Positions 47,213 to 59,376 of a stretch of DNA of 64,000 nt are shown here, in pieces. Position numbers and translations under genes: made by a program. The notes under the pieces are model-generated. The model was given only the letters and a program-made list of their open reading frames with translations. It was not told the DNA's origin and searched no databases. Source of the DNA: Paraclostridium tenue (GTDB lineage: Bacteria; Bacillota; Clostridia; Peptostreptococcales; Peptostreptococcaceae); contig NZ_JADPFO010000003.1 in assembly GCF_015668515.1 (NCBI RefSeq), forward strand, positions 62,001 through 126,000, written 5' to 3'. Numbering within the stretch: position 1 is the first letter of the stretch; each line of letters starts with the position of its first letter.

Positions 47213-47275
47213 AAAACCCTTTTGCATAAGTGTTGTACCAAGTGGTAGAATATATTAATGCGAAAGGGTTTTTTT
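47213..47275 (+). terminator. Long terminator hairpin after hslO
   Basis: AAAACCCTTTTGCAT pairs with ATGCGAAAGGGTTTT (one G-U pair) across a 32-base loop with a small inner stem (ACC/GGT). T7 follows. Confidence 0.8.
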
Positions 47276-47314
47276 AGTATATGACAATAGATATAAAGCG
47301 AGGTGAGTAAATTT

Positions 47315-48652
47315 ATGAACTTTAATAATAGGTTGGAATTAGTTCAATCACAAAAGCTAGTTATGACAACTCAGTTGAAACAATCCTTAGCAATCCTTAA
47401 TATGAGTAAAGTTGAATTAGAAGAAGAAATAAGAAAAGAATCAGAAGAAAATCCACTATTAGATATTGAGCGTAAGGAAGAGATAAATTGGGAGGCTTAT
47501 ATAAATAATATTGATAATGGATATAAAGGAGAAAAATCTTATAATCCAGATAATGATTTAAACTTAGAAAACATTATCAGGGAAGAAACTAATTTATATG
47601 AATATCTAAATCTCCAAATTGGATTATATAAACTTACAGAATTAGAAAAAGAAATTTGCAATTATATAATAGATAGTTTAGATGAAGATGGATATTTAAG
47701 AATAGAAGAGCAATATATATTAGGAGATTTAGGGATAGATAAATTTACGTTTGAAAATTGTTTAACAAAGATTCAACAATTAGATCCTATAGGGGTTGGA
47801 GCAAGAAATTTAGTTGAATGTTTAATAATACAAATTAAAAATCAAGGGATTTATGATGAAGATTTAATACAAATAATAAAAGAAGATTTAAATTTAATAG
47901 CATCAAATAAAATAAAAGAAATTAGTAAAAAACATAAGTTGTCGATGGATAAGTGTATAAGCTTAGTTAATAGGATAAAAAAATTAGATCCAAAACCAGG
48001 AAAATTATGTTCTAGTGACAAGACGGTATACGTGCAACCAGATGTTATAGTTGAAAAAGTAGACGATGAATTTATTGTTTATATAAATGAAAGAGATTCA
48101 TACGTACTAAAAATAAATAATTTCTACAAAGAAGTTTTGAAAAATTCTTCTTCAGACAATGAAGCTAAAGACTTTATAAAATCAAAACTAAATTCTGCAA
48201 CAAATTTAGCTAAAAATATACAAAGTAGAAATCATACCATACTTAAAATTGCAGAAGCTATAGTTTCATCTCAAGAAGAGTTTTTTAATAAAGGGCCACA
48301 ATTTATAAAGCCATTAAAGTTAAAAGATATAGCTTACATGATAGAATGTCACGAATCGACAATAAGCAGAGGGGTAAATGGAAAGTATATGCTAACACCT
48401 TTTGGAGTATATGAATTTAAATACTTCTTTAGTAGTGCTATAGAAACTACTTCAAATGAGATGGCTTCTAGCACAAGTATAAAAAAGATAATAAAGGAAA
48501 CAATAAAAGGGGAAAATAAGAAAAAACCTTTAAGTGATGAGCAATTATCAAAAATATTAAAAGATAGTGGAATTTCAGTGGCTAGAAGGACTGTAGCCAA
48601 GTACAGGGAAGAGCTTCAGATACCTTCATCTAGCAAAAGAAGGGAATATTAA
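47315..48652 (+). CDS. rpoN: RNA polymerase sigma-54 factor
   Basis: About 445 residues. A glutamine/leucine-rich activator-interacting region I (about 1-50, LVMTTQLKQSLAILNMS), the core-binding domain (about 100-300), the HTH (CHESTISRGVNGKYM) and the RpoN box (ARRTVAKYRE) near the C-terminus. It recognises -24/-12 promoters such as those of the prd operon and cdsB in this window. The ATG at 47315 is chosen because GAGGTGAG, containing the alternative GTG 47303, is the ribosome binding site. Confidence 0.96.
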   Translation: MNFNNRLELVQSQKLVMTTQLKQSLAILNMSKVELEEEIRKESEENPLLDIERKEEINWEAYINNIDNGYKGEKSYNPDNDLNLENIIREETNLYEYLNLQIGLYKLTELEKEICNYIIDSLDEDGYLRIEEQYILGDLGIDKFTFENCLTKIQQLDPIGVGARNLVECLIIQIKNQGIYDEDLIQIIKEDLNLIASNKIKEISKKHKLSMDKCISLVNRIKKLDPKPGKLCSSDKTVYVQPDVIVEKVDDEFIVYINERDSYVLKINNFYKEVLKNSSSDNEAKDFIKSKLNSATNLAKNIQSRNHTILKIAEAIVSSQEEFFNKGPQFIKPLKLKDIAYMIECHESTISRGVNGKYMLTPFGVYEFKYFFSSAIETTSNEMASSTSIKKIIKETIKGENKKKPLSDEQLSKILKDSGISVARRTVAKYREELQIPSSSKRREY

Positions 48653-48684
48653 TAATAAAATTATAAAAAAAATTTTAAAAACTA

Positions 48685-48713
48685 TTGAAATTAGTAAGGA
48701 TTTCCTATAAAAT
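48685..48713 (+). promoter_or_regulatory. Promoter of the cggR-glycolysis cluster
   Basis: TTGAAA (48685-48690), a 17-base spacer and TAAAAT (48708-48713). Confidence 0.6.
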
Positions 48714-48726
48714 AAAATTAACTTGT

Positions 48727-48760
48727 GGGACTAAAAATTAAACAAGGGACATAAAATGTC
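48727..48760 (+). promoter_or_regulatory. CggR-type operator
   Basis: GGGAC-N6-TGTC is present exactly at 48746-48760, and a second GGGAC-N6-TTAA precedes it at 48727-48741. The known B. subtilis CggR operator is two CGGGAC-N6-TGTC half-sites. Here the halves are 19 rather than 20 bases apart. It lies between promoter and cggR, as expected for autorepression. Confidence 0.65.
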
Positions 48761-48798
48761 CCTATAACATTAATTAATATTGAAGGAGCAAGATTTTA

Positions 48799-49821
48799 AT
48801 GAATGACTTAATTAATATACAAAAAAAGTTAATTCCACAAGTAATAGAACTTATGGAAAGAAGATATTTAATTTTAAGACAAATATCTTTAACTGAACCA
48901 ATAGGAAGACGTACATTATCCAATATGCTAGAAATTAGCGAAAGAGTAATAAGATCTGAAACAGAAGTTTTAAAAGAACAAAATCTAATAAATGTAGCTG
49001 TATCAGGAATGACAGTTACAGAAGAAGGATTAGAGCTTTTAGATCAACTAAAAGATATTATGAATGAGGTTATGGGTCTTTCTAAGCTACAAAATAGAGT
49101 TAAAGAAAAACTAGGAATAAAGAAAGTTATAATAATTCCTGGCAACTATGAAAAAAATGAAAGCTTACTAAAAGATGTTGCAAAACAAGGTGCAGAGTAT
49201 TTTTTAAGTATATTAAAAGATACAAACATTGTATCAATAACTGGTGGAAGTACTATGTTAGAATTTGCAAATAGTTTAAGAGGCGATAAAAAATACAATC
49301 AAACGACTATAGTTCCTGCTAGAGGAGGAGTCGGAAAAGATGTAGAAACTCAAGCAAATAATATTGTAGCAATTTTAGGTAAAAAATTAGGAGCACACTA
49401 TAAGTTACTTCATATACCAGATGAGCTAGGTGTAGAGGCTATGAAAACGCTTAGTTTGGAACCAGAGATAAAGAAAACTTTAAATTACATAGTAGATACA
49501 GACATACTTGTATTTGGAATTGGAAGAGCAGATGAAATGGCTACTAGAAGAAAATTACCAAAAAAACAAGTAGAAGAAATATTATCTAAAGGAGCTGTTG
49601 GAGAAGCTTTTGGATATTATTTTAATAAAGATGGTGAAATAGTATATGAATTAAATACTGTAGGAATTAATTTAGAAACATTTAAATCTGTAAAAAATAA
49701 TATAGCTATATTTGCAGGAGCAAGTAAAGCAGAAGCAGTTACTGCGATTTCAAAGGTAAATGATAATATGGTAATTGTTACAGATGAGGAAAGTGCTTAT
49801 AAAATATTAGAAATAAATTAG
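48799..49821 (+). CDS. cggR: Central glycolytic genes regulator (SorC family)
   Basis: 340 residues. An N-terminal winged helix (about 10-85, LILRQISLTEPIGRRTLSNML) is followed by the sugar-phosphate-binding SorC domain (about 90-340, with SITGGSTM and PARGGVGKDVETQAN). In Bacillus, fructose 1,6-bisphosphate releases it from its operator. It heads the gap-pgk-tpi-gpm-eno cluster and follows its own operator. Ribosome binding site GAAGGAG. Confidence 0.93.
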   Translation: MNDLINIQKKLIPQVIELMERRYLILRQISLTEPIGRRTLSNMLEISERVIRSETEVLKEQNLINVAVSGMTVTEEGLELLDQLKDIMNEVMGLSKLQNRVKEKLGIKKVIIIPGNYEKNESLLKDVAKQGAEYFLSILKDTNIVSITGGSTMLEFANSLRGDKKYNQTTIVPARGGVGKDVETQANNIVAILGKKLGAHYKLLHIPDELGVEAMKTLSLEPEIKKTLNYIVDTDILVFGIGRADEMATRRKLPKKQVEEILSKGAVGEAFGYYFNKDGEIVYELNTVGINLETFKSVKNNIAIFAGASKAEAVTAISKVNDNMVIVTDEESAYKILEIN

Positions 49822-49832
49822 TTAATAACTAG

Positions 49833-50888
<1,056 letters not shown>

Positions 50889-50912
50889 TTTAAATAAAAA
50901 GTAAAAGGCTTC

Positions 50913-50960
50913 AAAAAAGTCCGGGTTTGTAGTTTAACGCTACGGGCTCCGGACTTTTTT
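50913..50960 (+). terminator. Strong extended terminator of gap
   Basis: AAAAAAGTCCGG and CCGGACTTTTTT close a hairpin that continues inward (GTTTGTAG with CTACGGGC, G-U pairs and one bulge). Unusually GC-rich for this genome. Confidence 0.85.
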
Positions 50961-51032
50961 AGCAACGTATAAAGTCATTGATGATATGAAATGTTTCGTC
51001 GACACGTCGCTTAGGCGAAGCAAATCTTTATC

Positions 51033-51076
51033 AATGTGATATACTTTTATACAAAAATCAACAAATGTGATATACT
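51033..51076 (+). promoter_or_regulatory. Tandem duplicated promoters of pgk
   Basis: AATGTGATATACT occurs at 51033-51045 and again at 51064-51076. Each copy contains TGATATACT, an extended -10 (TG-n-TATACT). The copies are 31 bp apart. Upstream at 50995-51030 a small GC-rich hairpin (TCGCTTAGGCGA) is present. Confidence 0.55.
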
Positions 51077-51111
51077 AAATAGTGTGAACTATTTTGAGAG
51101 GAGATATGACT

Positions 51112-52311
51112 ATGTCAATGCTTAATAAGAAAACAATAGAAGATATAGATGTGTGTGGTAAGAAAGTTTTAGTTAGATGTGATTTCAACGTACCTTTAAA
51201 AGATGGGGTTATAACTGATGAAAATAGATTAAACGGGGCAATGCCTACTATAAAATACTTAGTAGATAACGGAGCAAAAGTAATATTATGTTCTCACTTA
51301 GGAAAGCCTAAAGGAGAAGCTAAACCAGAGTTGTCTTTAGCACCAGTAGCTAAAAGATTATCTGAAATGTTAGGTAAAGAAGTTATATTTGCAGCTGACG
51401 AAAACGTTGTAGGAGAAAATGCAAAAGCTGCTGTAGATAAAATGGAAAATGGTGATGTAGTATTACTTGAAAATACTAGATATAGAAAAGAAGAAACTAA
51501 AAATGAAGAAAACTTTTCTAAAGAATTAGCTTCTTTAGCTGAAATATTCGTAAATGATGCATTCGGAACTGCACATAGAGCTCACTGTTCAACAGTTGGT
51601 GCTGGAGAATTTTTAGCTGAGAGAGCTTGTGGATACTTAATTCAAAAAGAATTAAAATTCTTAGGAGAAGCAGTAGCTAATCCTGTAAGACCTTTTACTG
51701 CTATATTAGGTGGAGCTAAAGTTTCTGATAAGATAGCTGTTATAAATGAATTATTAGAAAAAGTAGACAACCTAATAATAGGTGGAGGAATGGCTTATAC
51801 ATTCTTAAAAGCTCAAGGATATGAAATAGGAACTTCTTTAGTAGAAGAAGATAAAGTTGAATATGCTAAAGAAATGATGGAAAAAGCAAAAGCTAAAGGT
51901 GTTAAATTATTATTACCAATAGACAATGCTGTAGCTGATAAATTTGCTGATGTTAAACCAGTTATAACTGAAGATGCAAATATACCAGCTGGATATATGG
52001 GACTAGATATAGGACCTAAAACAATAGAAGAATATGTAAATACAGTAAAAGCTTCTAAAACAATAGTATGGAATGGACCTATGGGAGTATTCGAATTTGA
52101 AAACTTCGCAAAAGGAACATTAGCTGTTGCTAAAGCTATGGCAGCATTGACTGATGCTACAACAGTTATAGGTGGAGGAGATTCTGCTGCGGCTGTTAAC
52201 CAATTAGGATTTGGAGATAAAATGACTCACGTTTCAACTGGTGGAGGAGCTTCTCTTGAATTCTTAGAAGGTAAAGAATTACCAGGTATAGTAGCTTTAG
52301 ATAACAAATAA
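51112..52311 (+). CDS. pgk: Phosphoglycerate kinase
   Basis: About 399 residues. Substrate-binding [12 protein letters not shown] and HLGKPKG near the N-terminus and nucleotide-binding [13 protein letters not shown] in the C-terminal lobe. Makes ATP from 1,3-bisphosphoglycerate. Several in-frame starts exist (TTG 51094, ATG 51106, 51112, 51118). The GAGAGGAG site (51096-51103) gives 8-base spacing to 51112, which is chosen. Confidence 0.96.
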   Translation: MSMLNKKTIEDIDVCGKKVLVRCDFNVPLKDGVITDENRLNGAMPTIKYLVDNGAKVILCSHLGKPKGEAKPELSLAPVAKRLSEMLGKEVIFAADENVVGENAKAAVDKMENGDVVLLENTRYRKEETKNEENFSKELASLAEIFVNDAFGTAHRAHCSTVGAGEFLAERACGYLIQKELKFLGEAVANPVRPFTAILGGAKVSDKIAVINELLEKVDNLIIGGGMAYTFLKAQGYEIGTSLVEEDKVEYAKEMMEKAKAKGVKLLLPIDNAVADKFADVKPVITEDANIPAGYMGLDIGPKTIEEYVNTVKASKTIVWNGPMGVFEFENFAKGTLAVAKAMAALTDATTVIGGGDSAAAVNQLGFGDKMTHVSTGGGASLEFLEGKELPGIVALDNK

Positions 52312-52347
52312 GAAAAATTAGTAGTTACCAATAATTTAAAATATATG

Positions 52348-52384
52348 ACTATGGTAGTGATAAAACTACCACCACTACCATAGT
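52348..52384. repeat. Perfect 12-bp hairpin between pgk and tpiA
   Basis: ACTATGGTAGTG and CACTACCATAGT with a 13-base loop, followed by A-rich sequence rather than T. It is probably an mRNA processing or stability element. Confidence 0.6.
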
Positions 52385-52428
52385 TAAAAAAAGTACTATA
52401 TAGAGTTTATAGTAATGGAGGAATTAAA

Positions 52429-53175
52429 ATGAGAAAACCTATAATAGCAGGAAACTGGAAAATGCACAAAACTATAGCTGAAGCTGTAGAATTTGTTAAT
52501 GAAATAAAAGGAAAAGTAAATAATACAGATGTGGAAGCAGTTATATGCGCACCTTTTACTTTATTAAAAGATTTAAAGGAAGCTACAAAAGGAACTGATA
52601 TAAAAATAGGTGCTCAAAATATGCACTATGAAGATAATGGAGCATTCACAGGAGAAGTATCTGCTCCTATGTTAAATGAATTAAACATAGATTATGTAGT
52701 ACTTGGACATTCTGAAAGAAGACAATACTTTAATGAAACTAATGAAACAGTAAACAAAAAAGTATTAAAAGCTTTAAAATCAGGAATAGACCCAATATTA
52801 TGTATAGGTGAAACATTAGAAGAAAGAGAAGCTGATAAAACTAAAGATGTATGTAAAGTACAAGTTGAAAAAGCTTTAGAAAACGTATCTAAAGATGATA
52901 TGAAAAAAGTTGTTATAGCTTATGAACCAATATGGGCTATAGGAACTGGTAAAACTGCAACTGCTGAGCAAGCTAACGATGTAATAGCATATGTTAGAGA
53001 TGTAGTTAAAGGATTATATGGAGAAGAAATATCTGAAGAAGTAAGAATACAATACGGTGGAAGTGTTAAACCTGCTAATGTATCTGAAATAATGAATCAA
53101 ACTGATATAGATGGAGCTTTAGTTGGTGGAGCTAGTTTAAAACCTGCTGACTTTGTAGAGCTTGTTAATTTCTAA
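52429..53175 (+). CDS. tpiA: Triosephosphate isomerase
   Basis: 248 residues, TIM barrel. Active-site Lys in GNWKMHK, His in GHSERR and Glu in [20 protein letters not shown] ribosome binding site. It ends 3 bases before the gpmI start. Confidence 0.97.
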   Translation: MRKPIIAGNWKMHKTIAEAVEFVNEIKGKVNNTDVEAVICAPFTLLKDLKEATKGTDIKIGAQNMHYEDNGAFTGEVSAPMLNELNIDYVVLGHSERRQYFNETNETVNKKVLKALKSGIDPILCIGETLEEREADKTKDVCKVQVEKALENVSKDDMKKVVIAYEPIWAIGTGKTATAEQANDVIAYVRDVVKGLYGEEISEEVRIQYGGSVKPANVSEIMNQTDIDGALVGGASLKPADFVELVNF

Positions 53176-53178
53176 GGA

Positions 53179-54717
53179 GTGAAAAACATGAAAAAACCAG
53201 TGGCATTAATAATAATGGACGGTTTTGGATGTAGTGATATAAAGGTAGGAAATGCAGTAGCAAGTGCAAAGACTCCTAACTTAGATAAATTACATGAAAA
53301 CTATCCTCATACTTTAATAAAAGCTAGTGGACTTGATGTAGGTCTTCCAGATGGACAAATGGGTAACTCAGAAGTGGGACACACTAACATTGGTGCAGGA
53401 AGAATAGTATATCAAGATTTAACTAGAGTTAGTAAAGCAATAGAAGATGGTGAGTTCTTTAAAAATGAAGTCTTACTAAAAGCTATGGAAAATGGAAAAG
53501 AACATGCACTTCATTTAATGGGATTATTATCTGATGGTGGAGTTCACTCACACATAGACCATTTAAAAGCTGTAATAAAAATGGCTAAAGAAAATGGTGT
53601 TGAAAATGTATATGTTCACGCATTTACAGATGGTAGAGACACTGAACCAAAAAGTGCTTTAACTTATATCGAAGATGTAGAAAAATACATGAAAGAAGTA
53701 GGCGTGGGTAAATTTGCATCAGTATCAGGAAGATACTATGCTATGGATAGAGATAAAAGATGGGAAAGAATTCAATTAGCTTATGAAGCTATGGTAGATG
53801 GCAAAGGTGAAACTGCGACTTCTGCAAAAGAAGCGATAGAAAAAGCTTATGCCGATGATAAAACAGATGAATTCGTATTACCAACTGTAATAGTTGAAAA
53901 TGATAAGCCAGTTGGTCTTATAAAAGAAAATGACTCTATAGTATTTGGAAACTTTAGACCAGATAGAGCAAGACAAATAACTAGAGCATTAGTATGTGAT
54001 GATTTTACTGGATTTGAAAGACCTTGCATGAAAACTTACTTTGTTTGTTTAACTACATATGACATAACTATAAAAAATGTTAATGTAGCATTTAAACCGC
54101 AAAGTTTAAAAAATACATTAGGAGAGTATTTAGCTGAAAAGGGCAAAACTCAATTAAGAGCTGCTGAAACAGAAAAATACGCTCATGTTACTTTCTTCTT
54201 CAATGGTGGAGTAGAAGAACCAAATAAAGATGAAGATAGATTATTAGTACCATCTCCAAAGGTTGCAACATATGACCTTCAACCAGAAATGAGTGCTGAT
54301 GAATTAACAGAAAAAATATTAAAAGCTATAGATGAAGATAAATACGACTTTATAGTACTTAACTATGCTAACCCTGATATGGTAGGACATACTGGAGTTA
54401 TAGAAGCAGCAGTTAAGGCTGTAGAAGAAGTAGATAAATGTGTTGGTCAAGTTACAGCGAAAATATTAGAAAAAGGTGGAGTTTCTTTAATAACTGCAGA
54501 CCACGGTAATGCAGAACTTATGCAAGACCCTGAAACTAAAACTACTGTAACTGCTCACTCAACTAACCCTGTGCCATTTATAGTAGTAGGTGATGATTAT
54601 AAATCAGTTAAACTAAGAGAAGGTGGAAGATTATCTGATATATCACCTACAGTACTTGATTTAATGAACTTAGAAAAACCAGAAGAAATGACTGGAACTT
54701 CATTAATAGAAAAATAA
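53179..54717 (+). CDS. gpmI: 2,3-bisphosphoglycerate-independent phosphoglycerate mutase
   Basis: 512 residues, a manganese-dependent alkaline-phosphatase-fold enzyme. Catalytic Ser in GQMGNSEVGH, DG-rich metal site at the start (LIIMDGFGCSD), and DHGNAE near the C-terminus. It interconverts 3- and 2-phosphoglycerate. In spores the pH-sensitive Mn form stops 3-PGA use, which is known for Bacillus. The start used is 53179 (GTG) with AAGGAG just upstream; ATG 53188 (MKKPVALIIMDG) has the better spacing and may be the true start. Confidence 0.95.
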   Translation: MKNMKKPVALIIMDGFGCSDIKVGNAVASAKTPNLDKLHENYPHTLIKASGLDVGLPDGQMGNSEVGHTNIGAGRIVYQDLTRVSKAIEDGEFFKNEVLLKAMENGKEHALHLMGLLSDGGVHSHIDHLKAVIKMAKENGVENVYVHAFTDGRDTEPKSALTYIEDVEKYMKEVGVGKFASVSGRYYAMDRDKRWERIQLAYEAMVDGKGETATSAKEAIEKAYADDKTDEFVLPTVIVENDKPVGLIKENDSIVFGNFRPDRARQITRALVCDDFTGFERPCMKTYFVCLTTYDITIKNVNVAFKPQSLKNTLGEYLAEKGKTQLRAAETEKYAHVTFFFNGGVEEPNKDEDRLLVPSPKVATYDLQPEMSADELTEKILKAIDEDKYDFIVLNYANPDMVGHTGVIEAAVKAVEEVDKCVGQVTAKILEKGGVSLITADHGNAELMQDPETKTTVTAHSTNPVPFIVVGDDYKSVKLREGGRLSDISPTVLDLMNLEKPEEMTGTSLIEK

Positions 54718-54769
54718 TTATATACGGCAAATTTAGCCTAAATTAACTATAATTTACCAAAATATATAA

Positions 54770-56116
<1,347 letters not shown>

Positions 56117-56141
56117 TAATATAAATTATTTTATATAAAAG

Positions 56142-56175
56142 GAGCCTTAGATTTTTATAAGGCTCTTTATTTTTA
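56142..56175 (+). terminator. Rho-independent terminator of eno
   Basis: GAGCCTTA and TAAGGCTC around an 8-base loop, then TTTATTTTT. Confidence 0.85.
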
Positions 56176-56309
56176 TATAAGTAGAATAAAATACTACTTT
56201 ATGTAAATAATTCTTTATAAGAATAAAATTTAATATATAACTTTATAAACTAAAAAATTTTAATGATATTAGGTATATAATATAAAGAAGATAGGCTTAA
56301 TAACTTGAA

Positions 56310-56349
56310 TGTAGCATTTTATTGTGCTACACTAAAATTATGTTATAAT
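56310..56349 (+). promoter_or_regulatory. Promoter of secG with overlapping dyad
   Basis: TTGTGC (56322-56327), a 16-base spacer and TATAAT (56344-56349). The inverted repeat TGTAGC (56310-56315) / GCTACA (56326-56331) covers the -35, so it may be an operator. Confidence 0.5.
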
Positions 56350-56377
56350 TAGAGATTATAAACGTAGGAGGATAACC

Positions 56378-56599
56378 ATGGCTAATGTTTTAATGGGATT
56401 ACAAATAGTTTTATCTATCGTTTTAGTAATAAGTATAATGCCACAAGATAGCAAAAATGCTGTACCTACTGAATTCGGTGGAGAAGGAACACAAAGCTAT
56501 TTTAAGCCAAAAGGAAAAGAAGCTTTTTTATCAAGAGTTACAAAAATAACATCAGTATTATTTTTCTTAAATGCAATAGCTTTACTTTTAGTTAAATAA
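56378..56599 (+). CDS. secG: Preprotein translocase subunit SecG
   Basis: A 73-residue protein with two membrane segments (about 4-20 and 54-72) joined by a polar loop (GGEGTQSYFKPKGKEAFLSR) typical of SecG. It assists SecYE in protein export. GTAGGAGG ribosome binding site. It precedes rnr and smpB, as in many Firmicutes. Confidence 0.92.
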   Translation: MANVLMGLQIVLSIVLVISIMPQDSKNAVPTEFGGEGTQSYFKPKGKEAFLSRVTKITSVLFFLNAIALLLVK

Positions 56600-56626
56600 T
56601 AAAATTAAATTTGTTTAATAAAGATG

Positions 56627-56654
56627 ACAATTACGAAAATCGTAATTGTTTTTT
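56627..56654 (+). terminator. Rho-independent terminator of secG
   Basis: ACAATTACGA and TCGTAATTGT around AAA, followed by TTTTT. Confidence 0.85.
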
Positions 56655-56809
56655 ATTTAAAAAAACAAAAAATTACAAAATAAACCAATTAGTGATATAA
56701 TTTAGGAATAGTTAATATATATGTAATTTATATAAATAAATTGGGAAAAATATTTATTAAACGCATAGAATAAATTAAATAACAAATATAAAAATGAGGA
56801 GGAAAAACA

Positions 56810-58957
56810 ATGGGTGAAGAGCTAAAACAAAAATTGTTGGGACTTATATCAGAAGCAGCATACAATCCTCTAAAAAAAGAAGAGTTAGCAATGATATTTG
56901 ATATACATCACACAGAAATACCGATGTTTTATAACTTTTTAGACGAGTTAGTAGAAGATGGGTATTTAATACTTACTAAAAAAGGTAAATATACATCTCC
57001 AAACAAGATGGGGCTTTTTGTAGGTAAATTAGTATCTCATAAAAAAGGATTTGGATTTGTAGAATCTGATGAAGAATACACTCAAGATTTATTTATACCT
57101 TCAGATAGCTTAAACGGTGCAATGCATAATGACAGAGTAATAGCGGAAATAACAACACCAGCAACGGACGAAAAAAGAGCAGAAGGTAGAATAATTAAGG
57201 TAATAGAAAGAGCTATAACAGATGTTGTAGGAACTTTCCAAGATAGTAAAAACTTTGGGTTTGTTGTGCCTGATAATAAGAAATTTAATAAGGATATATT
57301 TGTTCCTAAGAAGTTTTTCAATGGTGCAAAAGCAAATGACAAAGTTGTTTGTAGAATAACAAAGTGGCCAATGGAAGATAGAAAGCCAGAAGGTAAGATA
57401 ATAGAAGTATTAGGACAAAAAGGTGAAAGATACGTTGAAATTGCTTCTGTAATAAGAGAGCATGGATTACCTGAAGAGTTTCCTAAGAAAGTATTAGATG
57501 AAGCTGAGAAGGTAGCTATTGAAATACCACAAGAAGAAATAGATAGAAGATTAGATATAAGAGATATGAATATATTTACTATAGATGGTGAAGATGCTAA
57601 AGACTTAGATGACGCTGTATCTATAGAAGTTTTAGATAATGGAAACTACAAGCTAGGAGTTCATATAGCTGACGTTACTCATTATGTAAAAGAAAAAAGC
57701 AAATTAGATAAAGAAGCTTTAAAAAGAGCTACTTCAGTGTACTTAGTTGATAAGGTTATACCTATGTTACCTAAGACTTTATCTAATGGAGTATGTAGTT
57801 TAAACCCTTTTGAAGATAAGCTTACATTATCTGTGTTTATGGAAATAAACAGTAAAGGTGAAGTTGTTAAACATGATATAAAAGAAACTATTATAAATTC
57901 TAAAGCTAGAATGACTTATACAGAGGTTTCTGATATTCTTGAAAAAGATGATGAAAAGCTTAAAAAGACATTTGCTAAGCTTGTAGATGATTTTTATAAT
58001 GCTGAAAAATTAGCAAGAATATTAATGCAAAGAAGAGAAAAGCGTGGAGCTATAGATTTTGATTTCCCAGAAGCTAAGATAATTTTAAATGGTGATGGGG
58101 ATGTTGTAGATATAAAACAATATGAAAGAAGAATATCAAATAGAATAATAGAAGAGTTTATGTTAGTTACAAATGAAACTGTTGCAGAGCATTTCTTCTG
58201 GTTAAACATGCCTTTTGTTTACAGAATCCATGAAACTCCAGCACATGAAAAGATAGAAACTTTAAATAAGTTTATATCTACTTTTGGATATGTTATAAAA
58301 GGTGATTTAGAAAGTGTTCATCCTAAGGAATTACAAAAGATTATAGAAAATATACATGGAACTACTGAGGAGAAGGCTATAAGTACTATTATGCTTCGTT
58401 CTTTAAAACAAGCTAGATATTCACCAGAGTGTATAGGTCACTTTGGATTAGCAGCACAATATTACTCTCACTTTACTTCTCCAATAAGAAGATATCCAGA
58501 CTTACAAATCCATAGAATTATAAAAGAGTTCTTAAATGGAAAGATAAGTCAAAAAAGACAAGAGCAGTTAGCTCAAATAGTTGATTATGCTTCAACTCAA
58601 TCTTCTGAAAGAGAAAGAGAAGCAGAACTTGCTGAAAGAGATGTTAAAGATATTTACAAAGCTAGATATATGGAAGATAAAGTTGGAGAAGAGTTTATCG
58701 GTATAGTTTCTAGTGTAACTTCTTTTGGTATGTTTATAGAACTTGATAATACTGTTGAAGGTTTAGTTAGACTTGCTGATATGAGTGATGATTATTATAT
58801 ATTTGATGAAAATACTTTTACTATTTTAGGTGAGAGAACTAAGAAAATGTATAAAATCGGTGATGTTGTTAAGATAAGAGTTGATAAGGTTAATGTTGAC
58901 TTTAAAGAAATTGACTTTGCATTATTAGGTAAAGTTGAAAATGATATAGATGAGTAG
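56810..58957 (+). CDS. rnr: Ribonuclease R
   Basis: A 715-residue 3'-5' exoribonuclease. An N-terminal helix-turn-helix (about 1-70), cold-shock OB folds (about 70-230), the catalytic RNB domain (about 255-585) with the Asp cluster in DGEDAKDLDDAVS, and an S1 domain (about 635-710). It degrades structured RNA and, with SmpB-tmRNA, non-stop mRNA. GAGGAGG ribosome binding site. smpB and ssrA follow. Confidence 0.96.
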   Translation: MGEELKQKLLGLISEAAYNPLKKEELAMIFDIHHTEIPMFYNFLDELVEDGYLILTKKGKYTSPNKMGLFVGKLVSHKKGFGFVESDEEYTQDLFIPSDSLNGAMHNDRVIAEITTPATDEKRAEGRIIKVIERAITDVVGTFQDSKNFGFVVPDNKKFNKDIFVPKKFFNGAKANDKVVCRITKWPMEDRKPEGKIIEVLGQKGERYVEIASVIREHGLPEEFPKKVLDEAEKVAIEIPQEEIDRRLDIRDMNIFTIDGEDAKDLDDAVSIEVLDNGNYKLGVHIADVTHYVKEKSKLDKEALKRATSVYLVDKVIPMLPKTLSNGVCSLNPFEDKLTLSVFMEINSKGEVVKHDIKETIINSKARMTYTEVSDILEKDDEKLKKTFAKLVDDFYNAEKLARILMQRREKRGAIDFDFPEAKIILNGDGDVVDIKQYERRISNRIIEEFMLVTNETVAEHFFWLNMPFVYRIHETPAHEKIETLNKFISTFGYVIKGDLESVHPKELQKIIENIHGTTEEKAISTIMLRSLKQARYSPECIGHFGLAAQYYSHFTSPIRRYPDLQIHRIIKEFLNGKISQKRQEQLAQIVDYASTQSSEREREAELAERDVKDIYKARYMEDKVGEEFIGIVSSVTSFGMFIELDNTVEGLVRLADMSDDYYIFDENTFTILGERTKKMYKIGDVVKIRVDKVNVDFKEIDFALLGKVENDIDE

Positions 58958-58977
58958 TTAGTTACTTGCTAGTGACA

Positions 58978-59057
58978 GGTTTTGAATAGTTGTTTCCTTC
59001 ACACAAAGACCTAAAAAAAGCGGTCTTTAAGTGTTTCGTCAACAACTATTCAAAACC
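58978..59057. repeat. 80-nt nested hairpin element after rnr
   Basis: GGTTTTGAATAGTTGTT (58978-58994) and AACAACTATTCAAAACC (59041-59057) are perfect 17-bp arms. Inside, AAAGACC (59005-59011) pairs with GGTCTTT (59022-59028), and CAC pairs with GTG. TTGTTTTTG follows. It may terminate rnr, but it is far longer than needed and looks like a MITE-like or REP-like repeat. The 419 bases between rnr and smpB otherwise hold AT-rich sequence and the smpB promoter. Confidence 0.65.
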
Positions 59058-59305
59058 TTGTTTTTGCAACTTAACTTTGAGGGGAAAGAGAAAGGGCAAA
59101 AGATTTATAAAAAAGATTTTAAAATATAAGAAATTTAAATTATTAAAAAATTATTTTTTAATAATATTTAAGTTATATGTTGTTAAAGCATTTATTTGGG
59201 TATTAATATAATAATATATTAATTATGTGTAATAGATTTGTAGTTATTACATATAATAGTATTAAATATAGTTATATATATGATTTTACTAGGATTTTGT
59301 AACTA

Positions 59306-59334
59306 TTGACTAGTATGGTTATATATGGTATATT
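59306..59334 (+). promoter_or_regulatory. Promoter of smpB
   Basis: TTGACT (59306-59311), a 17-base spacer and TATATT (59329-59334) with an extended TG just before it. Confidence 0.7.
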
Positions 59335-59376
59335 TTAAGGTAATTAAATGAAGGATAAAGATAAGAGGTGAATTGT

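Noticed and set aside
58990-59211. 73-residue lysine-rich plus-strand frame after rnr
   Set aside because: It runs through the nested hairpin element, has no convincing ribosome binding site and reflects AT-rich sequence.
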